64,000 nucleotides of DNA from Oxalicibacterium flavum (GTDB taxonomy: Bacteria; Pseudomonadota; Gammaproteobacteria; Burkholderiales; Burkholderiaceae_D). The stretch lies in NCBI RefSeq assembly GCF_014635065.1, contig NZ_BMCG01000002.1, positions 558,001-622,000 of the forward strand. The letters run 5' to 3'. The notes under the pieces were generated by a model, which worked only from the letters and a program-made list of their open reading frames with translations, ran no database searches and was not told the DNA's origin. Positions 19,559 to 29,617 of the stretch are shown piece after piece (within the stretch, counting starts at the first letter, position 1; every line of letters begins with the position of its first letter). A program made the position numbers and the translations under genes.

Positions 19559-20434
19559 TCAGTGCGCCGTCATGGTGCCGCTCAGGCCGATCGCACTCAG
19601 CTTGGCGCGCGCCTTTTCCGCTTCGGCTTCGTTGGCAAACGGTCCCACGCGCACGCGGATGCGATCGCCGGCAGCGGTCGATACCTTCTGTGTATACGAT
19701 TTCAGGCCGGCTGCCTGCAATTTCTTCTGCAATTCATTGACCTTGTCCTGCGACGCAAGTGCCGCAACCTGCAGCGCAACCTTGCCGGAACCGGCCGGGG
19801 CGGCAGCCTGCGCCGGCGCGGCGGCGGGCTTGGCCGGCTTGTCGGCGGCCGGCGGCTTGCCTTCCAAGATGGCGCGCGCACGCGCGGCTTCAGCGGAGGT
19901 ATCGGATTTGTCGATGGCAGGTGGCTGCGGCGGCTTGGGCGGTTCGACCTTGGCGACCGGCGGCGGTGCCGGTGGTGCGGCAGGAACAGGCGCCGGCGCC
20001 GGTGTTGCCGTCACGGCAGGGGTCTCGGATGCAGGCTTGGCGGCCGGCTTGGGCGGCTCCACCACTTCCTCGCCGTCGCCCAGCGAGGCGCGCGAATCGT
20101 CTGCGGATGCCGCGGGCTTGCTGTCGGCCCTGGCGGTGACCGGCGGCGTATCTTTGGAAGGAATCTGGATGCTGATGTCGTCGGACAGCGGCCTGGGCTC
20201 GGAATCGAGGATCATCGGCAGGCCGATCACGGCCGCCAGCACCAGAGCGACTGCGCCAACCAGGCGGCGACGCGCGCGTTTCTTTTCGGGCAGCACCGGA
20301 TCGACGGGCTGGTCGCGCTTGCCCTTGCGTCTGCTGCGACCGGTTTGTTGTTCTTCATCAGCGCGGGAGTAAAAATCGCTGTCGCGTGCCGACGATTCCT
20401 GCCGGTCTTTACGAAAAAACGAGAACAAGCCCAT
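19559..20434 (-). CDS. SPOR-domain (DedD-like) cell division protein
   Basis: A 291-residue bitopic protein: basic cytoplasmic N-terminus, one TM helix (about 59-77, LVGAVALVLAAVIGLPMIL), a long Pro/Ala-rich periplasmic linker (about 90-210) and a C-terminal SPOR domain (about 215-288, KVALQVAALASQDKVNELQKKL). SPOR domains bind denuded septal peptidoglycan. The place between folC and cvpA matches dedD of E. coli. Confidence 0.9.
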   Translation of the reverse strand: MGLFSFFRKDRQESSARDSDFYSRADEEQQTGRSRRKGKRDQPVDPVLPEKKRARRRLVGAVALVLAAVIGLPMILDSEPRPLSDDISIQIPSKDTPPVTARADSKPAASADDSRASLGDGEEVVEPPKPAAKPASETPAVTATPAPAPVPAAPPAPPPVAKVEPPKPPQPPAIDKSDTSAEAARARAILEGKPPAADKPAKPAAAPAQAAAPAGSGKVALQVAALASQDKVNELQKKLQAAGLKSYTQKVSTAAGDRIRVRVGPFANEAEAEKARAKLSAIGLSGTMTAH

Positions 20435-20454
20435 ATGATTCAGTGGTCAATTCG

Positions 20455-21765
20455 TTAATGATGCGCTGAATTGCGGAATTCCATGACACCGGCAACGGTG
20501 AGGAAGGATCCGAAAACCGCAATTCTATCATTCTCCCCCGCTCGGCTCAGGGCATTTGCAAAAGCGAGTGCGGGGCTGGCGAAGCTCTGCACGGTGTGTT
20601 CGGAGCCGGTTTCGGCCAGTGCGCTGTCGGCCGCCAGCAAGGCCGCCTTGAGTTCCTCGCCGCTGGCGGCGCGCGGCAGCGGCAGATCGGTCACGCACCA
20701 GTGGTCGATACGGCCCTTGAGATGCGCGATGACGCCCTCGATATCCTTGTCCTGCATGGCGCCGAACACTGCGTAGGTATAGGGATGAAAGCCCATGTTG
20801 TCGAGGTTCTGCGCCAGCGTGGCGGCCGCATGCGGATTGTGCGCGACGTCGAGGATCACGACCGGCCTGCCCGGCAGCACCTGGAAGCGCCCCGCCAGTT
20901 CGACCGTCGCCAGTCCGCTGCGCACATCCTGCGCGCTGACCGGCAGACGCAGGCGCAAGGCCTCGAGTGCGGCCAACACCGAGGAGGCATTGAGTAACTG
21001 GTTGGCGCCACGCAGCGCCGGATAACCGAGCGCATTGCGACGGTTGCCGCGGCCGCTGAAGTTCCACTGCTGCTTGTCGCCCGCATAGTTGAAGTCGCGT
21101 CCGAACAGCCACAGGTCGGCACCGATCTTTTCCGCGTGCTCGACCAGGGTGGCCGGCGGCACCGGGTCGCCGCAGATCGCGGTCCGGCCGGCGCGGAAGA
21201 TGCCGGCCTTCTCGAAGGCGATCTTCTCGCGCGTGTCGCCCAGGTATTCGGTGTGATCGATATCGACGCTGGTGACGATCGCCACGTCGGCGTCGAGCAC
21301 GTTGACCGCATCGAGCCGGCCGCCGAGGCCGACTTCGAAGATCACGGCGTCGAGGCCCGCGTCGGCAAACAGCTGCATTGCCGCCAGCGTGGTGAACTCG
21401 AAGTAGGACAGCGACACTGCGCCGCGTGCCTGCTCGATCTTGCCGAAGGCGTCGATCAGGCCTGCATCGTCCACCGGCTGGCCGTCGATGCGCATGCGTT
21501 CGTTGAACACCAGCAGGTGCGGCGAGGTATAAAGCCCGACACGGTAGCCGGCACGCAGCAGGATGGTTTCCAGCATGGCGCAGGTGGACCCCTTGCCATT
21601 GGTGCCGCCGACGATGATGACCGGGCACGAAAACGCCAGTCCCATCGCATCCTTTACCTGCTGCACGCGGGCAAGGCCCATGTCGATGGCCTTGGGATGC
21701 ATGGCCTCGAGACGGGCCAGCCAGGCATCGAGAGTGACGGGAAGCGTATCCATGGATGAAGTCAT
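20455..21765 (-). CDS. folC: bifunctional folylpolyglutamate synthase / dihydrofolate synthase
   Basis: A 436-residue Mur-ligase-type ATP enzyme adding glutamate to dihydropteroate and folates. The P-loop is GGTNGKGSTCAMLE (about 53-66), followed by the omega loop region YTSPHLLVFNERMRIDG and the C-terminal domain motif LDVAHNPHA. 20 bp before the SPOR gene, and downstream of accD after a terminator. Confidence 0.96.
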   Translation of the reverse strand: MTSSMDTLPVTLDAWLARLEAMHPKAIDMGLARVQQVKDAMGLAFSCPVIIVGGTNGKGSTCAMLETILLRAGYRVGLYTSPHLLVFNERMRIDGQPVDDAGLIDAFGKIEQARGAVSLSYFEFTTLAAMQLFADAGLDAVIFEVGLGGRLDAVNVLDADVAIVTSVDIDHTEYLGDTREKIAFEKAGIFRAGRTAICGDPVPPATLVEHAEKIGADLWLFGRDFNYAGDKQQWNFSGRGNRRNALGYPALRGANQLLNASSVLAALEALRLRLPVSAQDVRSGLATVELAGRFQVLPGRPVVILDVAHNPHAAATLAQNLDNMGFHPYTYAVFGAMQDKDIEGVIAHLKGRIDHWCVTDLPLPRAASGEELKAALLAADSALAETGSEHTVQSFASPALAFANALSRAGENDRIAVFGSFLTVAGVMEFRNSAHH

Positions 21766-21802
21766 GTGCGGGAAGCCGTATATGCGGGCCGGTCGGTCAA
21801 AT

Positions 21803-21834
21803 AAAAAGCCCGAACCTGCGTGAGGTTCGGGCTT
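21803..21834 (-). terminator. intrinsic terminator after accD
   Basis: A 12-bp stem (AAGCCCGAACCT / AGGTTCGGGCTT) with a GCGTG loop, followed on the minus strand by TTTTTATTT. It lies 19 bp past the accD stop and upstream of folC, so folC may rely on readthrough or its own promoter. Confidence 0.85.
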
Positions 21835-21852
21835 GTCTTTTCAGCCATGCGC

Positions 21853-22725
21853 TCAGGCCAGGACGTCTGCCGACTGGTTCTGCAACAAGGCCAGCAGGCG
21901 CGCCAGTTCCTCGCGCAGCTTGCGACGGTCGACGATCATGTCGACGGCGCCCTTCTGCACCAGGAATTCGGCGCGCTGGAAGCCTTCCGGCAGTTTTTCG
22001 CGCACCGTGTTCTCGATCACGCGCGGACCGGCAAAGCCGACCAGCGCCTTGGGTTCGGCAATGACGACGTCGCCGAGGAAGGCGAACGAGGCCGACACGC
22101 CGCCCATGGTCGGGTCGGTCAGCACCGAGATGAACGGGATTTTCTTTTCAGACAACTTGGTCAGCATGGCCGTGGTCTTGGCCATCTGCATCAGCGACAG
22201 CAGACCTTCCTGCATGCGCGCGCCGCCGGTGGCGGTAAAGCAGATGAACGGCACCTTCTGCTCAAGCGCGGTCTGGGCTGCGCGCGCAAAGCGTTCGCCG
22301 ACTACCGAACCCATCGAGCCGCCCATGAATTCGAACTCGAAGCACGCCACCACCACCGGCAGGCTCATGATCGAGCCGCCCATGACGATCAGCGCGTCGG
22401 TCTCGCCGGTGGCTTCGAGCGCGGACTTCAGACGGTCCGGGTATTTCTTGCTGTCCTTGAACTTGAGCGTATCGACCGGCAGCACTTCCTGCGCGATGTC
22501 GTAGCGGCCGCCGGCGTCCAGCAGCGCGTCGAGACGGTCGCGCGCGCGGATGCGCATGTGGTGCGTGCACTTGGGGCAGACGTGGATGTTGGATTCCAGA
22601 TCGGTACGGTACAGCACCGATTCGCATGACGGGCACTTGACCCACAGGCCTTCCGGTACCGACTTGCGCGGCGCGCTGTCGGAACGCTGGATGCGTGGGG
22701 GAAGGAGTTTTTCTAGCCAGCTCAT
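21853..22725 (-). CDS. accD: acetyl-CoA carboxylase carboxyltransferase subunit beta
   Basis: A 290-residue subunit of the AccA2D2 carboxyltransferase that makes malonyl-CoA. The N-terminal zinc finger has two CxxC pairs (CPSCESVLY...CPKC, about 30-55), and the crotonase-like core has [10 protein letters not shown] and [12 protein letters not shown]. The start is ATG 22725, with GAGG six bases upstream; an earlier in-frame start at 22740 lacks support. It follows trpA. Confidence 0.97.
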   Translation of the reverse strand: MSWLEKLLPPRIQRSDSAPRKSVPEGLWVKCPSCESVLYRTDLESNIHVCPKCTHHMRIRARDRLDALLDAGGRYDIAQEVLPVDTLKFKDSKKYPDRLKSALEATGETDALIVMGGSIMSLPVVVACFEFEFMGGSMGSVVGERFARAAQTALEQKVPFICFTATGGARMQEGLLSLMQMAKTTAMLTKLSEKKIPFISVLTDPTMGGVSASFAFLGDVVIAEPKALVGFAGPRVIENTVREKLPEGFQRAEFLVQKGAVDMIVDRRKLREELARLLALLQNQSADVLA

Positions 22726-22794
22726 CGCGACCTCTTTCAAATTTCGAGTTGCCGAATTGTACCGTTTGCACGGTCATTCGCAAAAAATGCGGTT

Positions 22795-22831
22795 CCTTGC
22801 GGAAAGAGCGGTATTTTACTGCTCCGCAAGG
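22795..22831 (-). terminator. stem-loop between trpA and accD, possible terminator/attenuator
   Basis: A 9-bp stem (CCTTGCGGA 22795-22803 with TCCGCAAGG 22823-22831) around a 19-base loop. On the minus strand a T6 run follows after 7 bases. The spacing is loose for a classical terminator. Confidence 0.35.
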
Positions 22832-22842
22832 ACATTGCCACC

Positions 22843-23640
22843 TTATTCGTCAAGCGCCTGGCGGATGCCGGCGATGAAGCTGCGCACCGCCTCGGTGGCG
22901 CGCTCGGGCGGCGTGTTCTCCAGCTCCTGGATGATGCGGCTGCCGATCACCACCGCGTCCGACACCGCCGCCACCGCCTTGGCGGTCGCCGCGTCGCGGA
23001 TGCCGAAGCCAACGCCGATCGGCAGCTTGACGTGCTGGCGGATGGCGGCGATGCGCGCTGCCACTTCCTGCGTATCGATATGGGCGGCGCCGGTCACGCC
23101 CTTCAGCGAGACGTAATAGCTGAAGCCGCTGCCATGGGCCGCCACCTGCCTGATGCGCTCCTCGGTCGAGGTCGGCGCCAGCAGGAAGATCGGATCGATA
23201 CCGACCGCCTTCAGCATGGCCGAGAATTCCTCGCATTCCTCGGGAGGATAATCGACCACGATGGTGCCATCGACGCCCGCTTCCTTTGCCGCCTGCACGA
23301 AGGCGGCCTGCCCCATGCGTTCGATCGGGTTGGCGTAGCCCATCAACACCACCGGCGTGGTCGCATCGGTCTTGCGGAACTCGCGCACGTAGCCGAGCAC
23401 ATCGCGCATGCCGACGTTGAACTTGAGCGCACGCTCGCAGGCGCGCTGGATCACCGGGCCTTCGGCCATCGGGTCGGAAAACGGCACACCCAGTTCGAGA
23501 ATGTCCGCACCGCCGGCCACCAGCGCGTGCATGAGCGGCACTGTCAGTTCGGGCGACGGATCGCCGGCCGTGATGAAGGGGATGAGACCTTTTCGTTTTT
23601 GCGCCGCCAGAGCGGTCAGCGTGGAATGGATTCTGGACAT
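22843..23640 (-). CDS. trpA: tryptophan synthase alpha chain
   Basis: A 265-residue TIM-barrel lyase splitting indole-3-glycerol phosphate to indole and G3P. Catalytic Glu is in [16 protein letters not shown] (Asp in the same segment family-wide), and the phosphate-binding GFGIRD and the VVIGSRI strand are present. Start ATG 23640 (MSRIHSTL) with AGGA upstream. It is downstream of trpB with a 96-bp gap. Confidence 0.97.
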   Translation of the reverse strand: MSRIHSTLTALAAQKRKGLIPFITAGDPSPELTVPLMHALVAGGADILELGVPFSDPMAEGPVIQRACERALKFNVGMRDVLGYVREFRKTDATTPVVLMGYANPIERMGQAAFVQAAKEAGVDGTIVVDYPPEECEEFSAMLKAVGIDPIFLLAPTSTEERIRQVAAHGSGFSYYVSLKGVTGAAHIDTQEVAARIAAIRQHVKLPIGVGFGIRDAATAKAVAAVSDAVVIGSRIIQELENTPPERATEAVRSFIAGIRQALDE

Positions 23641-23736
23641 GGGTTCCTGCAAATGATGCGAAATGGTGCTGCGGCAGTGCAAACGGTTCGCCGCTGTGGA
23701 CAAGGAAATGGCGGCCCGACTGACGGCCGCCATTCT

Positions 23737-25008
23737 TCAATCGAACTTCAATCCCATGCGCTGGGCGACGGTATGCATATCCTTGTCGCCGCGCCCCGAC
23801 AGGTTGGCCAGCACGATCTTGTCCTTCGACAGCGTGGCGACCAGCCTGGCCGCATAGGCCAGCGCATGGCTCGATTCCAGCGCCGGAATGATGCCTTCGG
23901 TATGGCAGCAGTCGTGGAAGGCCTGCAGCGCTTCCTCGTCGGTGACCGTCACATACTGCGCGCGTGCCGAATCCTTGAGCCATGCATGCTCGGGGCCCAC
24001 GCCAGGATAGTCGAGGCCGGCGGAAATCGAATGCGTCTCGATGATCTGGCCGTTGGCGTCCTGCAGCAGATAGGTGCGGTTGCCGTGCAGCACGCCCGGC
24101 GAACCGGCCGTCAGCGAGGCCGAGTGCTTGCCGGTTTCCAGGCCTTCGCCGGCGGCTTCCACGCCGACCAGTTGCACGCCCTTCTCTTCGATATAGGGAT
24201 AGAAGATGCCCATCGCGTTCGAACCGCCGCCGATGCAGGCGATCACGTAATCGGGCTGGCGGCCGGTCATTTCCGGCAGCTGTACCTTGCATTCGTCGCC
24301 GATCACGGACTGGAAGTCGCGCACCATCATCGGATACGGATGCGGCCCGGCCACCGTGCCGATGATGTAGAACGTATTCTCGACATTGGTGACCCAGTCG
24401 CGCATCGCTTCGTTGAGCGCGTCCTTGAGTGTCCTGGAACCGGACTCCACCGGCACCACCGTCGCGCCCAGCAGCTTCATGCGATAGACGTTCTGCGCCT
24501 GGCGCTTGACGTCCTCGCTCCCCATATAGACCACGCATTCGAGACCGAAGCGCGCGCAGATCGTCGCCGTCGCCACGCCATGCTGGCCGGCGCCGGTTTC
24601 GGCGATGATGCGCTTCTTGCCCATGCGGCGTGCCAGCAGCGCCTGGCCGATGACGTTGTTGATCTTGTGGGCACCCGTGTGATTCAGGTCCTCGCGCTTG
24701 AAATAGATCTGCGCGCCGCCCATCTTTTCCGACCAGCGCTTGGCATGATAGACGGGGCTCGGACGACCGACGAAATGCTTGAGGTCGTAGCGGAATTCCT
24801 CGAGGAAGGTCGGGTCCTTGCTGTAATGCGCGTAGGCCTTGTTGAGTTCGTCGAGCGCATGGCTCAGGGTCTCGGACACGAAGCTGCCGCCGTACTGGCC
24901 GAAATGCCCTTTCGCATCGGGAAAATGGTAAGGCGCCGTCTGCTGCACGGTAGTTTCCGTCACAGCCTGCCGCTCGGCGAAGTTGCCGAGCGCATTGATT
25001 TCTTTCAT
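23737..25008 (-). CDS. trpB: tryptophan synthase beta chain
   Basis: A 423-residue PLP enzyme condensing indole with serine. The PLP lysine is K115 in [11 protein letters not shown], and the phosphate-binding GGGSNAMG and ETGAGQHG loops are intact. The N-terminus has a 15-20 residue extension before the conserved core. 18 bp after trpF. Confidence 0.98.
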   Translation of the reverse strand: MKEINALGNFAERQAVTETTVQQTAPYHFPDAKGHFGQYGGSFVSETLSHALDELNKAYAHYSKDPTFLEEFRYDLKHFVGRPSPVYHAKRWSEKMGGAQIYFKREDLNHTGAHKINNVIGQALLARRMGKKRIIAETGAGQHGVATATICARFGLECVVYMGSEDVKRQAQNVYRMKLLGATVVPVESGSRTLKDALNEAMRDWVTNVENTFYIIGTVAGPHPYPMMVRDFQSVIGDECKVQLPEMTGRQPDYVIACIGGGSNAMGIFYPYIEEKGVQLVGVEAAGEGLETGKHSASLTAGSPGVLHGNRTYLLQDANGQIIETHSISAGLDYPGVGPEHAWLKDSARAQYVTVTDEEALQAFHDCCHTEGIIPALESSHALAYAARLVATLSKDKIVLANLSGRGDKDMHTVAQRMGLKFD

Positions 25009-25026
25009 GCGTATTCTCTTTTGAAG

Positions 25027-25695
25027 TTAGTCCGGCTGCGCGGCGTCGGCCGCGCGCACTGCGCCGATGAAGGCGCGAATCTTTTCCGCATCCTTGATTC
25101 CCTTGGCCGCCTCGACGCCACTGCTGACATCGACCGCGTGGGGTCGGATACGGCGTACCGCCTCAGCCGCGTTTTGTGCGTTCAAGCCACCACTCAAAAC
25201 GACCCGAGGCGCGATGCTTTCCGGAATGAGAGACCAATCGAAGACCTTTCCGCCGCCGCCATAGCCATCGACAAAGGCATCCAGCAACAGGCTGGAAAAC
25301 AAGGGGCTGGCAGCGCGATATTGAGCCTCGTATTCTAGCAAATCGGCAGCGCTCATTTCCGCTTTTACACGCAGGGCGCGCATGAACGGCCGATTGACTG
25401 CCTGCGCGATGGCCGCGCACTCGGCAGCACGCTCGTCGCCATGAAATTGCAACAGGGAAACCGGCGCCTGCGCCAGCACCGCCCGCACCTCTTCCAGGCT
25501 TGCATTGACGAACAGGCCGGTGGTGGTGACAAAAGGCGGCAAGGCAGCGATCAGCCTGCCGGCATCCGCAGGCGCAATATAACGCGGGCTCTGTTGATAG
25601 AACACCAGGCCGATGGCATCCGCGCCAGCGGACACGGCTGCCTGCACGTCCTGTTCGCGCGTGAGGCCGCAGATCTTGATTCGGGTGCGATGCAT
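25027..25695 (-). CDS. trpF: phosphoribosylanthranilate isomerase
   Basis: A 222-residue TIM barrel catalysing the Amadori rearrangement in tryptophan synthesis. Catalytic Cys is in RIKICGLTREQDV and Asp in LLLDAFVDGYGGGGK; VLSGGLNAQN forms the phosphate site. Start ATG 25695 (MHRTRIKICG) rather than the longer frame. 38 bp after truA. Confidence 0.96.
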   Translation of the reverse strand: MHRTRIKICGLTREQDVQAAVSAGADAIGLVFYQQSPRYIAPADAGRLIAALPPFVTTTGLFVNASLEEVRAVLAQAPVSLLQFHGDERAAECAAIAQAVNRPFMRALRVKAEMSAADLLEYEAQYRAASPLFSSLLLDAFVDGYGGGGKVFDWSLIPESIAPRVVLSGGLNAQNAAEAVRRIRPHAVDVSSGVEAAKGIKDAEKIRAFIGAVRAADAAQPD

Positions 25696-25733
25696 TGTGA
25701 AGTCTTGTCTTCCGTCCTGAATGTCGTTGATGG

Positions 25734-26549
25734 TCAAATCGATGGCCACAAGGCATTGAACACCGGTGCCTGCGGCAGATTCCATTTGGGATCGTAATCG
25801 ATTTTAGCCAGATACAAGCCGTCGGGCATGAAGGTCGGCGCCGCCAGGGCACGGTCCCCGGTTGCCAGCACCTTGCCGATCCAGGCCGGCGGCTGGTTAC
25901 CCACGCCCACCACGATCAGCGAACCCAGGATGTTCCTGACCATGTGATGCAGAAAGGCATTGGCCTTCAGCGTGAACAGAAACAGGTCACCACGCTGCTC
26001 GATGGTGATCGCATGCATGGTCTTGACCGGAGAATTGGCCTGGCATTGCGATGAGCGGAATGCCGAAAAATCATGCTGCCCGATCAGGCAGGCTGCCGCA
26101 TCCCGCATGCGCGCCAAATCCAGCGGGCGGAACACCCAGCCGGCACGCGCTGCCAACAGGGGCGAACGTACCGGATGGTTATAGAGAACGTATTGATATT
26201 GCCGCGCACTGGCGCTGAAACGTGCATGGAAATCCGCGTCGTGCTGCCTTGGCACTTCGGCCGCCCAGCGCACCGCGATCGATGGCGGCAGGAAGGTATT
26301 CACGCCGCGCACCCACGAGTTCATGTCGCGCGTCAGTGTCGTGTCGAAATGCACGACCTGCTCCAGCGCATGCACGCCGGTATCGGTACGGCCGGCGCAC
26401 ATGGTATCGACGTTCTGCAGCGTGAAGGACTTGAGCGCGGCTTCCAGCCTGTCCTGCACGGTCAGGCCGTCGGGCTGGGTCTGCCAGCCACGCCATGGCG
26501 CACCGTCGTACTGCACACCGAGCACGATGCGTTTCGAGTCATTGGTCAT
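25734..26549 (-). CDS. truA: tRNA pseudouridine(38-40) synthase
   Basis: A 271-residue RNA-modifying enzyme for the anticodon arm. Catalytic Asp is in [18 protein letters not shown]. It begins [18 protein letters not shown] and has the family [17 protein letters not shown] motif. Placed between fimV and trpF as in many betaproteobacteria. Confidence 0.97.
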   Translation of the reverse strand: MTNDSKRIVLGVQYDGAPWRGWQTQPDGLTVQDRLEAALKSFTLQNVDTMCAGRTDTGVHALEQVVHFDTTLTRDMNSWVRGVNTFLPPSIAVRWAAEVPRQHDADFHARFSASARQYQYVLYNHPVRSPLLAARAGWVFRPLDLARMRDAAACLIGQHDFSAFRSSQCQANSPVKTMHAITIEQRGDLFLFTLKANAFLHHMVRNILGSLIVVGVGNQPPAWIGKVLATGDRALAAPTFMPDGLYLAKIDYDPKWNLPQAPVFNALWPSI

Positions 26550-26570
26550 GAAGACGGAACATCCGATTGA

Positions 26571-26604
26571 AAGAAAACGGGCGCAAGCATAGCATTGCGC
26601 CCGT
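26571..26604 (-). terminator. intrinsic terminator after fimV
   Basis: A 10-bp perfect stem (ACGGGCGCAA / TTGCGCCCGT) with an 8-base loop and TTTTCTTTC on the minus strand. It separates fimV from truA. Confidence 0.8.
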
Positions 26605-26624
26605 CTCGATGTGGAGGGAAGCGA

Positions 26625-29402
26625 TCAGTCCAGCTTGCCCAGCAACTCGCTTGCCCTGGCCGACTGTTCGCCGTTGCCGCCCTTGAGGACTTCCTCGAGC
26701 AGTTCGCGCGCGCCTTCCTTGTCGCCAATCTCCTGGTATGCCAGCGCCAGATCGAGCTTGGTCGACATTTCGGCACTGCCCAGGTCGTCACCCTCGTCGA
26801 GTCCATCCAGCACCGGCAACTCACCGGAGGCCTTGGCGCCGTCCTGCGGGTCCAGTTCCAGCGAGATATCGGACAGATCGAAGTCCTGCGGCGAGGGCGT
26901 CGCGGCAGGCGCCGCTTGCTCGCCAGCAGATGGAAACTCGAGATCGAAGGATTCCGGCAGCAACACTTCCGGCGCCGCGGCACTTGGCTCGGCCTTGGCT
27001 GGCGCAGGAGGTTCGATCGTCGGCTCCGGCGAAGCAGCCGTATCGTCGGTTGCGGAGCCGGCAGATTGCGGCGCTTCAAGGAAATCGAAATTGATGGCGG
27101 TCACTTCCGGCGGCAAGCCCGGGTCCGTCACCGGCGCGCGCTGTTCCGGTGCCGGCTGGGTCTGGTCGCCAAAACCGTCGAGATCGAACTCGAGGTCGGC
27201 CACTTCCGGTGTCTTGTCCTCCACCCTTTCGGCGACAGGAGGCTCGACCTTCGACGTCGTCTCGGGCAGATCGGTCAGGTCGAAGTCCAGCGGCGCCTCG
27301 GCGCGGCTGCCCGTCCCCTCATCGGCGACATTGGTGTCGGCTTCCAGCGGCTGGGTCGGTGCAGTCAGTAATGCTGCCTTTTCCGCCAACTCGTCCGAAA
27401 CCGCGCCGGATGCATACAACGGATTGGACGGATCCAGGGCCAGCCCCAGCGCCGCCGCCTGCTTCCATTCCTCGCCCTCGCCGCGCGTCATGCTGTAGAG
27501 CTCGGTGGCAAGGATTTCGAAGGAGCGTACGTCGTTGCGGCTGGAATAGATTTCCAGCAGCTTGACGCGCACCGCATGGCGATCCGGCTGATTGCGCAAG
27601 GCTTCCTTGAGGATTTCCTCGGCCTGCGCATCGCGGCCGTAGGCGATATAGACGTCGGCTTCGGCGATCGGATCGACTTCGTTGGTGTCGAGCTGGCTGG
27701 CCGACGGCACGAAATTGGAATTGAAGACGCTGTTGTTGGTGTCCACGCTCTGGCCGCCGGTGGAACCGAACAGCGAGTTTGACTTGAGGCTGGAATCGGT
27801 GATGATGCTGTCTTCGAACGATTTGGCCGGCTGCTTGCGGCGACGCGAGCTATAGATACCGAGCGCAGCAAGCAGCGCCAGCAATGCGGCCGCACCCGGC
27901 AGGAACATCGGATTGTTGCTGAGGTCCTCGAAGAAACCGGGCGGCTGTGCCACCGGTGCCGGCGGCTTGGGCTTCTTCTTGGCCGGCGGCGGGTTGTCTG
28001 TCGCGGCATTCTGCGCTGCCGGTGACTGGGCACCTGCAGCATCTGCCACCGGCGGCGTTCCTGCTGCCGGCGTTGCCGCCTCGGACGACGGCTCGGCCAC
28101 AGGCGCGTCTGGCTGTGCGTCCGCTGCCGGTACCGCAGGCGCTGCGTTAGCCGGCGTCACTTCGGCCTGCCCCTGACGGGCAGCCAGATCCTGATTCTTG
28201 ATTTCGAGCAGTTTCTGCAGGTCGTTGACGTTCTTTTCCAGCTCGCGCACGCGCGCATTGGCATCTGCCAGCGCCTTGTCGCGCGCGATCAACTCTTCCT
28301 CGCCAACACCTGCCGTCCTGCCGGCCGCGCCACCGGTCTGGCCGGTCGCACCGGAGTTGGAAAGCTGGAGCCGGTCCTGGGGCGCACCTGACGCCGACTC
28401 TTCCTGCACACGGGCAGTGATGCTGCCGCTGGCCGCCTGACGCCCGACCTCGGAAGGACGTGCTTCGGACGCCGCAGTGCGGGCCGCCAGCTTGTCGCGA
28501 TAGGCGTTGAAGTCGGCCGCCTGCGCAACCACCACACCACGCGCTTCGGAGGTTTCGATAGTTTCGGCTTCGGTCGCCAGCGGGATCGACAGAATCTGCC
28601 CGGTACGCAGTCGATTCATGTTGCGATCGACGAAGGCGTCTGGATTGGCACGATACAGCGCGACCAGCATCTGGTCGAGCGATACGCCCGGTTCACGATA
28701 ACGGTTGGCGATCTTGGCCAGCGTATCGCCCTTGCGCACGGCGTGCTCATCTCGCGATTTTGCCGACCCGGACTGCGGCGCCGGTGCCCGCGCCGGCACG
28801 GCTGCCGGAGCAGGCGCGGATCGCGGCTCCGCAGCCGGTGCATTGGCTGCCGAAGCAGATGCCGACACCGGTGCGGGGGACGATGCGGCGGCAGGTGGTG
28901 GTGGCAGCGAAACCTGGCTGTTGACGACAGGCGCGACCGCCGCCGGACGCGCGGAGCGCATTTCCGGCGGATCGAGCAGGAAGGTGTATTCGCGGACCAG
29001 ACGGCCGGGCGTGCCGCCCAGTTCCAGCAGCATATCCACGAAGGGTTCATTGACCGGCTGGGTCGAGGTCACGCGTACCACCGGTCCGCCCGGACGCTGC
29101 TCGACTGCAAAACGCAACGACAGCAGGGTCGGATTGAGTTCGATATTGGCCTGCCGATAGGCTTCCGCCGGCGCCAGCCGCGGTGCCAGGTTACCCAGCT
29201 CATCCGGCGCTACCGAAGTCAGCTCGATCTCCGCGCGCAGCGGCTGTCCCAGCGACGACTGTACCGTCAACCGGCCGAGACCTGCGGCGTGAACGCTCGA
29301 CAGCACGGCAACCGATAACAGCGCCGCGCTCAGCGTCTTTAACTTGAATGAGGAAGGGGAGCGGAAGTTCGTCCGTGTTTTCGACCGTATTTTGAATGAC
29401 AT
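26625..29402 (-). CDS. fimV: FimV/HubP-type polar hub protein
   Basis: A 925-residue bitopic protein: signal peptide (about 20-40, ending SVHAAG), N-terminal FimV domain (GLGRLTVQSSLGQPLRAEIEL), Pro/Ala linker, LysM peptidoglycan-binding domain (about 220-285, VRKGDTLAKIANRY), coiled coil (about 385-425), one TM helix (about 520-540), then a very acidic cytoplasmic region and a C-terminal TPR-like FimV motif (LDLALAYQEIGDKEGARELLEEVLKGG). Such proteins organise cell poles for type IV pili and c-di-GMP signalling. Start ATG 29402 is chosen over TTG 29429, although neither has a clear SD. Confidence 0.93.
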   Translation of the reverse strand: MSFKIRSKTRTNFRSPSSFKLKTLSAALLSVAVLSSVHAAGLGRLTVQSSLGQPLRAEIELTSVAPDELGNLAPRLAPAEAYRQANIELNPTLLSLRFAVEQRPGGPVVRVTSTQPVNEPFVDMLLELGGTPGRLVREYTFLLDPPEMRSARPAAVAPVVNSQVSLPPPPAAASSPAPVSASASAANAPAAEPRSAPAPAAVPARAPAPQSGSAKSRDEHAVRKGDTLAKIANRYREPGVSLDQMLVALYRANPDAFVDRNMNRLRTGQILSIPLATEAETIETSEARGVVVAQAADFNAYRDKLAARTAASEARPSEVGRQAASGSITARVQEESASGAPQDRLQLSNSGATGQTGGAAGRTAGVGEEELIARDKALADANARVRELEKNVNDLQKLLEIKNQDLAARQGQAEVTPANAAPAVPAADAQPDAPVAEPSSEAATPAAGTPPVADAAGAQSPAAQNAATDNPPPAKKKPKPPAPVAQPPGFFEDLSNNPMFLPGAAALLALLAALGIYSSRRRKQPAKSFEDSIITDSSLKSNSLFGSTGGQSVDTNNSVFNSNFVPSASQLDTNEVDPIAEADVYIAYGRDAQAEEILKEALRNQPDRHAVRVKLLEIYSSRNDVRSFEILATELYSMTRGEGEEWKQAAALGLALDPSNPLYASGAVSDELAEKAALLTAPTQPLEADTNVADEGTGSRAEAPLDFDLTDLPETTSKVEPPVAERVEDKTPEVADLEFDLDGFGDQTQPAPEQRAPVTDPGLPPEVTAINFDFLEAPQSAGSATDDTAASPEPTIEPPAPAKAEPSAAAPEVLLPESFDLEFPSAGEQAAPAATPSPQDFDLSDISLELDPQDGAKASGELPVLDGLDEGDDLGSAEMSTKLDLALAYQEIGDKEGARELLEEVLKGGNGEQSARASELLGKLD

Positions 29403-29536
29403 GAAGAATATTCCGTTGGTCTGCGTCAAGAAATCGGGAGCCCGGTATCAACGCTCATTTATCGTTTTTGTAAGAACTTTCACCATAGCATTGCGGATTT
29501 TCCGGTGCAAGCGCAAGTATCCCGGCAAATAAATGT

Positions 29537-29578
29537 AAAACCCGCCGCTTACTCTCTGTCACAGAGTAAAACGGCGGG
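29537..29578 (-). terminator. intrinsic terminator after asd
   Basis: A long hairpin: CCCGCCG / CGGCGGG outer stem with a TTACTCT / AGAGTAA inner stem, followed by TTTTA on the minus strand, 40 bp past the asd stop. Confidence 0.75.
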
Positions 29579-29617
29579 CAAAATGTTGCGCCACGACAAC
29601 GCGGCGCCTGCACAGAC

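Noticed and set aside
22850-24538. 562-codon minus-strand frame over trpA and trpB
   Set aside because: Out-of-frame shadow of trpB and trpA; no start signal or recognisable domain.
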